A stretch of 64,000 bases of DNA from Polyangium jinanense. GTDB lineage: Bacteria > Myxococcota > Polyangia > Polyangiales > Polyangiaceae. Positions 34,958-42,626 of this stretch are shown one piece after another (the stretch's first letter is position 1; every line of letters starts with the position of its first letter). The translations under genes and the position numbers were made by a program. Under the pieces are notes generated by a model. That model was not told the DNA's origin, did not search any database, and saw only the letters and a program-made list of their open reading frames with translations. The stretch is from NCBI RefSeq assembly GCF_028435365.1, contig NZ_JAGTJJ010000002.1:496001-560000 (forward strand). The letters run 5' to 3'.

Positions 34958-37593
34958 AGACCATCAAGCCCCTCCGCCTCGGCGTCATGACGGGCGTCTT
35001 CGAGGCGCGCCGCGAGCCCCATTTCGTCGTTTCGCTCCTCGCGGGCTTCACGCTCGACGAGGAGCCCTCCCTCGTCCCGGAAGCGGCGCTCTGGCTCTCG
35101 ATCACGAAAGAGCTCGGGCCGAACGTGCCGCTCGACGTGTGCCGCCCGAAGCCGAACGGCGAGGTGCTCCTCAGTGGAAAGGCCTATCCACCGGGTGGGC
35201 CGGCGCCGGTTTGTCCGGTGCGCCTCAAGGTAGGCGCCATCGACAAACGTCTGGCCGTCTTCGGCGATCGCACCTGGAAGCTCGGCGTTCCCTCGGAGCC
35301 CGCGCCGTTCACGGAGATGCCTCTCACGTGGTCGCGGGCGTTCGGCGGCAAGGGGTTCACAAAAAACCCCATCGGCCGAGGCGTTGCGCCGGAGAAGACC
35401 GAGAGCGGCGGCGAGGTGCATTTCCTGCCGAACGTGGAGACCCCGAAGCGGCTCGTGAAGGCGCCGGGAGATCGGCCCGAGCCGGCGACGTTTGGTCCCG
35501 CTGACCTCACGCTGCCGGAGCGGTGGGCGAACTCGGGCACGTACGACAAGAAATGGCTCGACAACGAGGCGCCCGGAATGCCTAGCGATTTCGACTGGAG
35601 CTTCTTCAACGTCGCCCCGCCCGATCAGCGCATCGAAGGGTTTTTCTCGGGGGGCGAGCCGATCGAGCTCGAAAACGTGCACCCCGAGCGGGCGCGGATC
35701 GTCTCCCGCGTCCCCGAGGTCGTGGGCCGCGCGTTCATCACCCAGAAGACGCCCCGCGGCGAGGAATGGGTGGAGGTGCCGTTGCGCATGGAGACGGTGC
35801 ACCTCTTGCCCGGCGCGAATCTCGGTATCCTGCTTTTCCGCGGCGTCGTGCGGATCGCCGAGGACGACGCGAAGGACGTGCTCCATTTCCTCGGCGCGCT
35901 CGACGCGAAGGATCAGAAGCGGAGCTCGGCGTATTACCAGGAGGTCTTTGCACGCCGCCTCGACAAGGAGAAGGGGCATCTGCACGCGCTGCGCGACCGC
36001 GAGCTCTTACCGATCGGCGCGTCGTACGCGGCGTTCCGCGCGGACGAGGTGGGGCTGCCGGGGACCACGACCGAGCGTCTCGTCTCGAAGAACCTGCGCG
36101 CGGGGATGGAGGCGCGGCTCGCCGACGTGGACAAGAACCTCGACGATTTCCCTGACAGCAAGAAAAACGCGAAGGTGCCGCAGGCATTGCCGCCCGAGGC
36201 CCCGCTGCCCGACGTCGACGACATGGCCGAGCACGTCGAGCAGATGGAAAAGGAAATGGAGAAGGCCCGCGAGCAGGTGAAGAAGCAGCGGGAGGAGGCC
36301 ATCGCGAACGTCCGCGCGCGGTGCGAGGCGGCCGGGCTCGATTACGACGAGCAGATGCGGAAGGCACAGGCGGAGGCGGCCGGCCCGCCGAAGTTCTCCG
36401 CCGATGCCCAGCTCGCCGAGTTCCGGGCCCTCGCAAAGCGATACCGCGAGGAGGGGACGCCCAGCGAGCCGCTCGAAACCCACCTCGCGGACCCCGAGTT
36501 CGAGCGGAAACTGCGATACACCGAGACGAAGTTGCGGGAGATGTACCAGCGGTTCGCACATCATTACCCGCCGGCAGGGTCGCTCTCCGGTGAGCCGATG
36601 GAGCGAGCGCGGGCGCTCGTGGTCGAAGCGCGGGCGACGGGGCAATCCCTCGCCGGGCGGGATCTGACGGGCGCGTCGCTCGAAGGAATGGATCTCTCGG
36701 GCATGGACCTCGAAGGCGCCATGCTCGAAAACGCGAATCTGCGGGGGAGCGTGCTCCGAAAAGCGCGGCTCGGGGGCGCGGTGCTCGCGCGGGCGGACCT
36801 CACCGGGGCAGACCTCGAAGAGGCCGAGCTTGTCGAGACGAACCTCGGTGCGGCCACGCTCACGGGCGCGAAGCTCGCGAAGGCCGCGCTCGCGCAAGCC
36901 ACGCTGGACAAGGCAAACCTCGCGGGCGCCGATTTTGCGGGCGCCGATCTCACGGGTGCGTCGCTCCTCGAGGCGACGTTCGGCGACGTCGTGCTCCGCC
37001 GGGTCAAGCTCGCGGGTGCGCGGCTGCTCGAAGCGCGCCTCGCCGAAGTGGACTTCTCCGAGGCGGATCTCTCGGGCGTGACGTTCCTCGAATGTGATCT
37101 CTCGGGCGCGAAAATGACAGGGGCGAAGCTCGTCTCGGCCGTGTTCTTGCGGTGCAAGGCCAAGGACGCGAACCTCGACAAGGCGGCGCTCGACAATGCC
37201 CGGTTCGTCGAGGAGAGCGACTTTTCGGGCGCCTCGTTCCGGGGGGCCACGTTCGTCGAGGCAAACCTGCGCGGGACGGCGCTCGTCGAGGCGGATCTGA
37301 CGGAGGCGAAGATCGACCGCGGCGACCTCAGCGAATGTGATCTGCGTGGCGCGAAGCTCGATCGGATTCGCGCCCGGGAGTCGCGCTGGGTGCGGACGAA
37401 CCTCGACAAGGCGACACTGCGCGGGGCGGACCTCATGCTCGCGGTCATGCAAAAGGCGAAGGTCGCCGGAGCCGATTTCCGCGGCGCGAGCCTGTTCCGG
37501 GCCGATCTCGCGCGGATGAAGGGCGACGACAAGACGAGCTTCGACGCGGCGAACGTGACGCAGGTGCGCTTCGTGCGGGAGGGCGGCGCATGA
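34954..37593 (+). CDS. DUF2169 domain fused to pentapeptide repeats
   Basis: 879 residues from the ATG overlapping the vgrG stop. The N-terminal DUF2169 domain (about 10-330) has LVPEAALWLSITKELGPNVPLDVCRPKPNGEVLLSGKAY, quoted in part, RAFGGKGFTKNPIGRG, SDFDWSFFNVAPPDQRIEGFF and RMETVHLLPGANLGILLFRG. DUF2169 proteins sit next to vgrG and are thought to serve as adaptors that load effectors on the tip. A coiled coil (about 420-475, VEQMEKEMEKAREQVKKQ) follows. Residues about 565-875 are pentapeptide repeats of A(D/N)LxG type (LEGMDLSGMDLEGAMLENAN), which should form a four-sided beta-helix. The stop overlaps the next start (ATGA at 37590-37593). The fusion of the adaptor with a long pentapeptide rod is notable; target unknown. 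Confidence 0.9.
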   Translation: MKTIKPLRLGVMTGVFEARREPHFVVSLLAGFTLDEEPSLVPEAALWLSITKELGPNVPLDVCRPKPNGEVLLSGKAYPPGGPAPVCPVRLKVGAIDKRLAVFGDRTWKLGVPSEPAPFTEMPLTWSRAFGGKGFTKNPIGRGVAPEKTESGGEVHFLPNVETPKRLVKAPGDRPEPATFGPADLTLPERWANSGTYDKKWLDNEAPGMPSDFDWSFFNVAPPDQRIEGFFSGGEPIELENVHPERARIVSRVPEVVGRAFITQKTPRGEEWVEVPLRMETVHLLPGANLGILLFRGVVRIAEDDAKDVLHFLGALDAKDQKRSSAYYQEVFARRLDKEKGHLHALRDRELLPIGASYAAFRADEVGLPGTTTERLVSKNLRAGMEARLADVDKNLDDFPDSKKNAKVPQALPPEAPLPDVDDMAEHVEQMEKEMEKAREQVKKQREEAIANVRARCEAAGLDYDEQMRKAQAEAAGPPKFSADAQLAEFRALAKRYREEGTPSEPLETHLADPEFERKLRYTETKLREMYQRFAHHYPPAGSLSGEPMERARALVVEARATGQSLAGRDLTGASLEGMDLSGMDLEGAMLENANLRGSVLRKARLGGAVLARADLTGADLEEAELVETNLGAATLTGAKLAKAALAQATLDKANLAGADFAGADLTGASLLEATFGDVVLRRVKLAGARLLEARLAEVDFSEADLSGVTFLECDLSGAKMTGAKLVSAVFLRCKAKDANLDKAALDNARFVEESDFSGASFRGATFVEANLRGTALVEADLTEAKIDRGDLSECDLRGAKLDRIRARESRWVRTNLDKATLRGADLMLAVMQKAKVAGADFRGASLFRADLARMKGDDKTSFDAANVTQVRFVREGGA

Positions 37594-38636
37594 ACAAGGA
37601 AGAGCTCGAGCGTCTCGTCGGGCGCGGAGAGGTGCTTCAGCGGCTGGATTTCTCGGGGCTCGATCTCCAAGGGGCGTCCCTCGGGGGACTCATCGCCGAG
37701 GAGAGCAAGTTTGCCGGGGCGAACTTCGCCGGGGCGAACCTGCGCGAGGTGATCGTGCATCGCACGGATCTGCGGGGCGTGAACCTCGCGGGCGTGGACG
37801 CGCGGCACGCGTCGTTCGTGGAGTGCAATCTCGAAGGCGTCTCGTTCGAGGACACGAATCTCTCGTTCGCCAATTTCAACAAATGCAACCTGACGGGCGC
37901 GAAGTTCGAGCGCACGAAGGTGCACAATACGAACATCCTCGAAGGAAAGCTCGAAGGCGCGAGCTTCGTGGACGTCGTGCTCGATCGGTCGAGCCTGGTC
38001 TCGTGTGACCTCGCGGGGCTCTGGCTCACGCGCAGCGTGGTCCGACAAACGGCCGTGCTGAAGACGGATCTGCGCAAGGTCCTCTTCGAGAAGGCGCGCT
38101 TCGAGACGGCCGTGCTCGTCGGCTCGAACCTGTCCGGGATGTCGCTCCCTGGCGTGGATCTCGGGCTGACGCAGCTCATGGAGTGTGACCTGCGCGGGAC
38201 CGATCTTTCGGGCGCGCACCTCGTGCAGGCGAATTTCAAGGGCGCCGATCTCTCGGGCGCGAACCTCGACGACGTGAACGCGAAGAACACGCTTTTCGTG
38301 GAGGCGAAGCTCGTCTCCGCGCGGGCGCGCCGCGGCGATTTTCATCAGGCGATCTTCGCGGACGCGGATCTCTCGGGAGCGAATTTCGCGAAAGCGAAGC
38401 TCGCGCAGTGCATCTTCCATCGCGCCCGCTGCGTGGGGGCGCTCTTGCCCGCCGCGGATCTCACGTACGCGGATTTCTCGAACGCCGACGTGTCGAACTC
38501 CGACTTCTCGGGCGCGACCCTGTTCCGGGCCAGATTCCACCGTACCGTGGAGGCCCAGGCCATTTTCACGGATCGTGCGCTCGCGCTGGGCGACGATCGC
38601 GAGCTCGCAAAGGCGGAGAGCTTCGTTCCAAGCTGA
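37590..38636 (+). CDS. pentapeptide-repeat protein
   Basis: 348 residues, pentapeptide repeats from about residue 15 to 330 (LDFSGLDLQGASLGGLIAEE; FAGANFAGANLREVIV; FKGADLSGANLDDV), so nearly the whole protein is one right-handed quadrilateral beta-helix. No signal peptide, no other domain. Its start overlaps the stop of the DUF2169-pentapeptide gene, and DUF3540 follows 14 bases later, so it is made together with the VgrG cassette. Known pentapeptide proteins mimic DNA (Qnr, MfpA) or act as scaffolds; in T6SS loci such proteins have been seen beside DUF2169 and PAAR-like proteins, where cargo or structural roles are suggested. The function here is inferred from context only. Confidence 0.9.
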   Translation: MNKEELERLVGRGEVLQRLDFSGLDLQGASLGGLIAEESKFAGANFAGANLREVIVHRTDLRGVNLAGVDARHASFVECNLEGVSFEDTNLSFANFNKCNLTGAKFERTKVHNTNILEGKLEGASFVDVVLDRSSLVSCDLAGLWLTRSVVRQTAVLKTDLRKVLFEKARFETAVLVGSNLSGMSLPGVDLGLTQLMECDLRGTDLSGAHLVQANFKGADLSGANLDDVNAKNTLFVEAKLVSARARRGDFHQAIFADADLSGANFAKAKLAQCIFHRARCVGALLPAADLTYADFSNADVSNSDFSGATLFRARFHRTVEAQAIFTDRALALGDDRELAKAESFVPS

Positions 38637-38650
38637 AGGAGTGGTTTGTC

Positions 38651-39313
38651 ATGAATTTCGAGCCGCAACGAAAGCGAGCGAAATCCCCCCGAGGCCGCGC
38701 CGTCCAGGAGGTCGGGACGGTCCACGCCATCGAGGGAGAGCTCATCCGGGTCGAGGTCGCGGACGATATCCTCGTCGCGCGGCGCGCCGCGAGCTGCCTG
38801 CTGGCACCGACGGCGGGTGATGCCGTGCTCGTCGTGCTCCTGGAGAGCGGCGCGGCGTACGTGCTCGCGGTGCTGGAGCGCGATGCCGAGGCGAGCTCGC
38901 GGATCGTGCTCGAAGGAGATGCCTCGATCGAGGCGCCTTCCGGCAAGGTGCGCGTGCTCTCGCGCGAGGGCGTGGAGGTCGTGACCGAGCAGGAGATCAG
39001 CATGATTGCCGGGCGCGCCACGATTCAAGCGGCCGACGCCGCCGTGTCCGCCGAGCGCCTCGGGGTCTTCAGCAGCGCCGTGCATGCCGAGGTCGGCGTG
39101 GTGAAGGTCGTCGCCGAGGCGCTCGATTCGATCGCGGATCGCATCTTCCAGAAGGCGAAGCGTGTCTATCGGGTCGTGACCGAGCAGGACAACCTCCGCG
39201 CCGAGAGCATCGATCACGCAGCCAAGCGCACGCTGAGCATGCGCGCCGAGCACGCGATCGTGATGGCGAAGGAGCTCGTGAAGGTCGACGGCGAGCAGAT
39301 CCACCTGGGGTGA
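38651..39313 (+). CDS. DUF3540 family protein (T6SS-associated)
   Basis: 220 residues from ATG 38651, with AAGGAG at 38635-38640 ten bases upstream. The protein has an N-terminal beta-rich part (GTVHAIEGELIRVEVADDILVARRAASCLLAPTAGD, in part) and a beta-helix-like middle (GDASIEAPSGKVRVLSREGVEVVTEQEI) that recalls the VgrG C-terminal repeats, then a helical end. DUF3540 genes occur almost only between DUF2169/pentapeptide genes and DUF4150 genes in VgrG cassettes, as here. It is presumably part of the tip complex; a spike-like extension or a PAAR holder are possible. The stop overlaps an alternative GTG start of the next gene. Confidence 0.88.
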   Translation: MNFEPQRKRAKSPRGRAVQEVGTVHAIEGELIRVEVADDILVARRAASCLLAPTAGDAVLVVLLESGAAYVLAVLERDAEASSRIVLEGDASIEAPSGKVRVLSREGVEVVTEQEISMIAGRATIQAADAAVSAERLGVFSSAVHAEVGVVKVVAEALDSIADRIFQKAKRVYRVVTEQDNLRAESIDHAAKRTLSMRAEHAIVMAKELVKVDGEQIHLG

Positions 39314-39318
39314 CGGCC

Positions 39319-39711
39319 ATGTTCGCGAATACGCAGATGATGGGAATGGACCTCGGGTTTCCGGACGTGTGCCTCACGCCCATGCCCGCGCCCACGCCGG
39401 TCCCTTATCCGAACATCGCCGTCGGGGTGATGGCCGTTTCGGCCTGTTACAAGGTCCTCTTCACGTGCACGCCCTCGCACAACATGACCACGTGCATTCC
39501 GATGACGAACGGCGATAACGCCGGCGTGGCGATGGGCGTGGCGTCGGGGACGGTGATGGGGCCTTCGCGGCACCTGACGGCCGCGTTCCGGGTGCTCGTC
39601 GGCGGAATGCCGGCGACACGCATGACCAGCATGGCCTTGCAGAATTCGACGAATTGCCCCGGCATGCGGATCGTGCCGAGCCAGCCGAAGGTGCTCTTGC
39701 TCGCGCCGTGA
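39319..39711 (+). CDS. DUF4150 (PAAR-like) protein
   Basis: 130 residues from ATG 39319, with GGGGTGA upstream at suitable distance; a GTG at 39310 overlapping the DUF3540 stop is the alternative. It has the DUF4150 pattern: MGMDLGFPDVCLTPMPAPTPVPYPNIA, quoted in part, then MTTCIPMTNGDNAGVAMGVASG and MPATRMTSMALQNSTNCPG. DUF4150 proteins fold like PAAR domains and cap the VgrG tip, often fused to a toxin. Here nothing is fused at the C-terminus (QPKVLLLAP end). It closes the cassette and converges on the Coa1-like gene with a 9-base gap. Four Cys are present and may hold a metal, as in PAAR. Confidence 0.9.
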   Translation: MFANTQMMGMDLGFPDVCLTPMPAPTPVPYPNIAVGVMAVSACYKVLFTCTPSHNMTTCIPMTNGDNAGVAMGVASGTVMGPSRHLTAAFRVLVGGMPATRMTSMALQNSTNCPGMRIVPSQPKVLLLAP

Positions 39712-39720
39712 GGCGCCCGA

Positions 39721-40212
39721 TCAGGGCTTCTTGATGCGCGGGGCGCCGTCGGGGGCGAAGTCGCCTTCGAGCAGGGTGCTCGCGCCTTCTTGCACGTAGC
39801 CCTGTTCGCGCAGCACGGGGCGCCCTTCGATTTTGACGGAGAACCTTCCGTCCCAGCCCTGGTTTTCCATGTTGAGCGCGCGAAGCTCGAGCCGGGCCTC
39901 GCCCTTCGGGCCCTTGACCTTCGTGTCGACGTCCACGTTGTCCGTACCCCGCAGCTTGCGGAGCAGGTCGCGGCGGAGCGACGTCCCCACGGCCAGCGAG
40001 ACCGAGACCGGGCTCCCGAGCGCCGCGGCCACGGCGGCGTCCTTCTCCACGAGCTCGACCGTCCGCGCGATGGGCGGGGCCGAAATTGTGTACATGTATT
40101 TGCCCACGCACGACGACGCGAGGAGCGCGAAGAGGACGAGCACGCCGAGGAGGGACATGGCTTTTCCGGCAGGCTTCTTCGCAGGCTGGATGACAGGCTG
40201 CATGCCGTCCAT
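39721..40212 (-). CDS. Coa1-like membrane-anchored protein
   Basis: 163 residues from ATG 40212. One membrane segment (AMSLLGVLVLFALLASSC, about 18-35) after a short basic N-terminus, then a soluble domain that fits cytochrome oxidase assembly factor Coa1/Tim21-like proteins: VEKDAAVAAALGSPVSVSLAVGTS, VKGPKGEARLELRALNMENQ, GWDGRFSVKIEGRPVL. In mitochondria Coa1 helps in early Cox1 assembly; in bacteria such small proteins are mostly uncharacterised. No oxidase genes are in the window. The gene converges on the DUF4150 gene and is divergent from a helical-repeat protein at 40498. Cys35 may be a lipobox-like cysteine (LLASSC), so a lipoprotein is a possible alternative. Confidence 0.75.
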   Translation of the reverse strand: MDGMQPVIQPAKKPAGKAMSLLGVLVLFALLASSCVGKYMYTISAPPIARTVELVEKDAAVAAALGSPVSVSLAVGTSLRRDLLRKLRGTDNVDVDTKVKGPKGEARLELRALNMENQGWDGRFSVKIEGRPVLREQGYVQEGASTLLEGDFAPDGAPRIKKP

Positions 40213-40312
40213 GAAGGCCTGCGGCCGCGGCGGCGTCAAGCGCCCTCGACGTGCGCCCCGGGATCGGACATTTGTTGTCCCATACAGGGGGCCAATTTCG
40301 TTGCCATTCCAG

Positions 40313-40340
40313 GGTGGATCCCGTAATGATCGAATCCACC
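40313..40340. repeat. 7-bp inverted repeat, operator-like
   Basis: GGTGGAT (40313-40319) and ATCCACC (40334-40340) are separated by 14 bases. It lies in the divergent spacer between the Coa1-like gene and the helical-repeat gene and could be a regulator site. A TTGACG box starts at 40346, with only a poor -10 (CAATCG) 17 bases on. Confidence 0.3.
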
Positions 40341-40413
40341 GAGCGTTGACGTCCGCAGCGCCCGGCCACAATCGAATGCAGCACCCACGGGGCTGGGAGA
40401 CCTCGCCCCGATA

Positions 40414-40471
40414 GCGCCTCTCCGGGGGCGCACGCCTCTTCGGAGGCACTCGCCGGGCATTGCCCGGTTTT
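40414..40471 (+). promoter_or_regulatory. three tandem hairpins with T-tract, leader attenuator candidate
   Basis: Three hairpins lie one after the other in the leader of the gene at 40498: GCGCC (40414-40418) with GGCGC (40427-40431); GCCTC-TTCG-GAGGC (40434-40447), a very stable UUCG tetraloop; and CCGGGC-ATT-GCCCGG (40453-40467) followed at once by TTTT (40468-40471). The last one resembles a short intrinsic terminator 27 bases before the ATG. It could attenuate the gene or stop read-through. Confidence 0.45.
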
Positions 40472-40497
40472 CGGACGCACCTTGAAAGGCGGTCATC

Positions 40498-41616
40498 ATG
40501 AGCGCCATCGCCCTTACATGGCCAGCCGCTCCGGGCGGCGGGCCGAGCGCTTTTCTTTGCGACGAATTCCTGGCCCCGCGCGAGAAGTGGCAGCGCGGGC
40601 CGATCGAGCCCGCGTGCGTGGACATCGCCGCGCGCCTCGATCGGGCCCTCGAAGACGAAACGATCCGCCTCCCGGATCTCGCCCTCTGCTTCGAGGAGAC
40701 CGCCCGGCTCGCTTCGCTCCTGGGCCGTCCGATCGACGCGCGGCGCCTCTACCTCGCGTCGATCGGAGAGCTCACACGGTCGTTCCATCGAAATGGCGAT
40801 CTCACGGCGCTCGCCCTCGCGCTCCGCGCCGTGCTCGGCCTCGGTCGAATCGAATGCGCGCTCGGCCACGACGACGAGGCGCTTTTCCTGTTCGAAAAGC
40901 TCGCGGCGTTGCCGCTCGGCGGCTCGCTCGAAGCGGGCCCGCTCGTGGTGACGCCCGCGCGATGGGTCGAAATATCGGCGTTTGCGCCGCTGCTCGGGCC
41001 AAAGCTCGCGGCCGAGGCGATCACCGGGGCGATCGAGACGTTGATCGCGGGGGCACGTTACGACGTGGCCCTCGCCGTCGCCCGTGTCCGCGATAGGAAC
41101 GATTCGCCCGCGCTCGACGCCTTTCGCCGCGAGGCCACGGCGACCGCGCTCTGTCGCATGGGCCTCTTCGGCGAGGCGCTCGTTTTCCTCGCGTCGGCCA
41201 TCGCGCGCGAGCCTCTGCCCACGCGCCCGATCTTCGAGCAGAAGCGGGCCGAGACGCTCGCCGCCTCGGGGCAGCTCGACGCGGCGCGGGCGCGCTCCTC
41301 GTTCGTCGTGGAGGCCCTCGAAGACCGCTTCCGGGCCTTCCCCGCGTCCCTCGACGATCTCGCGCTCGCGGCGCGCGCCTTGCGCCTTCTCGCGATGCTC
41401 GGCCAGGTCCCCGCCGCGTTTTCCGTGCGCGCGTTCGAGCTCGCGGGCTTGCTCGGCGACGTGCCGCTCGAAGCCGAGCTCGCGCTCCGGGTCGTCGCGA
41501 GCGACGCGCCCCGCGCCACGCGCGAGCGCGCGGCGAACGTGGCCGTCTCTCTCGTGGGGCATCACGCGCCTTCGTTTGCCGCGCTCCGCGATCGATTGTG
41601 CTCGATCGCGGCGTGA
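40498..41616 (+). CDS. hypothetical helical-repeat (TPR-like) protein
   Basis: 372 residues. Nearly all-helical, with repeated pairs of helices of TPR/SEL1 type: LALCFEETARLASLLGRPIDARRLYLASIGEL, ALRAVLGLGRIECALGHDDEALFLFEKLAAL, ATALCRMGLFGEALVFLASAIARE, KRAETLAASGQLDAARARSS (in parts). No signal peptide, membrane segment or catalytic motif. The start at 40498 follows GAAAGG about ten bases upstream. No family was recognised with confidence; a protein-interaction scaffold is likely. The preceding leader has three hairpins and a T-tract. The cysD gene follows after 97 bases. Confidence 0.7.
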   Translation: MSAIALTWPAAPGGGPSAFLCDEFLAPREKWQRGPIEPACVDIAARLDRALEDETIRLPDLALCFEETARLASLLGRPIDARRLYLASIGELTRSFHRNGDLTALALALRAVLGLGRIECALGHDDEALFLFEKLAALPLGGSLEAGPLVVTPARWVEISAFAPLLGPKLAAEAITGAIETLIAGARYDVALAVARVRDRNDSPALDAFRREATATALCRMGLFGEALVFLASAIAREPLPTRPIFEQKRAETLAASGQLDAARARSSFVVEALEDRFRAFPASLDDLALAARALRLLAMLGQVPAAFSVRAFELAGLLGDVPLEAELALRVVASDAPRATRERAANVAVSLVGHHAPSFAALRDRLCSIAA

Positions 41617-41713
41617 GCGGGCTCGCCGCGTGGCCGGACGCCCTTGACAGATGGCGTGTTCGCGGGATGTTCTGCTCCGACGCTCGGGCATGACCCAGCG
41701 CGTCGAGAGCAGC

Positions 41714-42625
41714 ATGTCCCAGGGAAAGCTCACGCACCTCAAGATGCTCGAGGCCGAGAGCATCCACATTCTTCGCGAGGTCGTCGCGTGCTTCGAGCGA
41801 CCCGTGATGCTCTACTCGATCGGCAAGGACAGCACGGTCCTCCTGCACCTCGCGCGGAAGGCGTTCCACCCCGCGAAGCTGCCGTTCCCGCTGCTCCACG
41901 TGGACACGACGTGGAAGTTCCGGGACATGTATGCCTATCGCGATGGCTACGTGAAGGGCGAGCTCGGGGTGGATCTGCTCGTCTACACGAACGAGGAGGG
42001 CCTGCGCGCCGGCGTCGGTCCGATCACGCACGGGAGCAAGGTGCACACCGACGTGATGAAGACGCAGGCGCTGAAGCAAGCGCTCGACAAGTACGGCTTC
42101 GACGCGGCGTTCGGCGGCGCGCGGCGTGACGAGGAGAAATCGCGCGCGAAGGAGCGCGTCTTTTCGTTCCGCGACAAGAACCACCGCTGGGACCCGAAGA
42201 ACCAGCGCCCGGAGCTCTGGAACGTCTACAATACCGAGGTTCACAAGGGCGAGAGCATTCGTGTGTTTCCGCTCTCGAACTGGACCGAGCTCGACGTCTG
42301 GCAATACATCCACCAGGAAAAATTGCCGATCGTGCCGCTGTATTTCGCGGCGCCGCGCCCGGTCGTGGAGCGCGACGGCGTGCTCCTCATGGTCGATGAC
42401 GAGCGGCTGCCGCTCCGGCCGGGCGAGGCGCCGGTGATCAAGAACGTCCGGTTCCGGACGCTCGGCTGTTATCCGCTCTCGGGCGCGATCGAAAGCAATG
42501 CCACGACGCTGCCCGAGATCATCCAGGAGATGCTCCTCGCGCGGCAGAGCGAGCGCCAGGGTCGGCTCATCGATTTCGATCAGTCGGGGAGCATGGAAGA
42601 GAAGAAGCGCGAAGGGTACTTCTGA
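41714..42625 (+). CDS. cysD: sulfate adenylyltransferase subunit 2 (CysD)
   Basis: 303 residues from ATG 41714 (E. coli CysD 302); two ATGs upstream would add 8 or 21 residues with no family match. It makes adenosine phosphosulfate from sulfate and ATP, with CysN driving the reaction by GTP hydrolysis. Visible features are [18 protein letters not shown] at 6-23, the PP-loop [14 protein letters not shown] (34-47), [57 protein letters not shown] and the C-terminal [27 protein letters not shown] (in part). The gene for the CysN-CysC fusion begins one base after its stop, so the pair is one operon. It serves cysteine synthesis or PAPS-dependent sulfation. No sulfite or PAPS reductase gene is in the window. 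Confidence 0.97.
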   Translation: MSQGKLTHLKMLEAESIHILREVVACFERPVMLYSIGKDSTVLLHLARKAFHPAKLPFPLLHVDTTWKFRDMYAYRDGYVKGELGVDLLVYTNEEGLRAGVGPITHGSKVHTDVMKTQALKQALDKYGFDAAFGGARRDEEKSRAKERVFSFRDKNHRWDPKNQRPELWNVYNTEVHKGESIRVFPLSNWTELDVWQYIHQEKLPIVPLYFAAPRPVVERDGVLLMVDDERLPLRPGEAPVIKNVRFRTLGCYPLSGAIESNATTLPEIIQEMLLARQSERQGRLIDFDQSGSMEEKKREGYF

Positions 42626-42626
42626 G

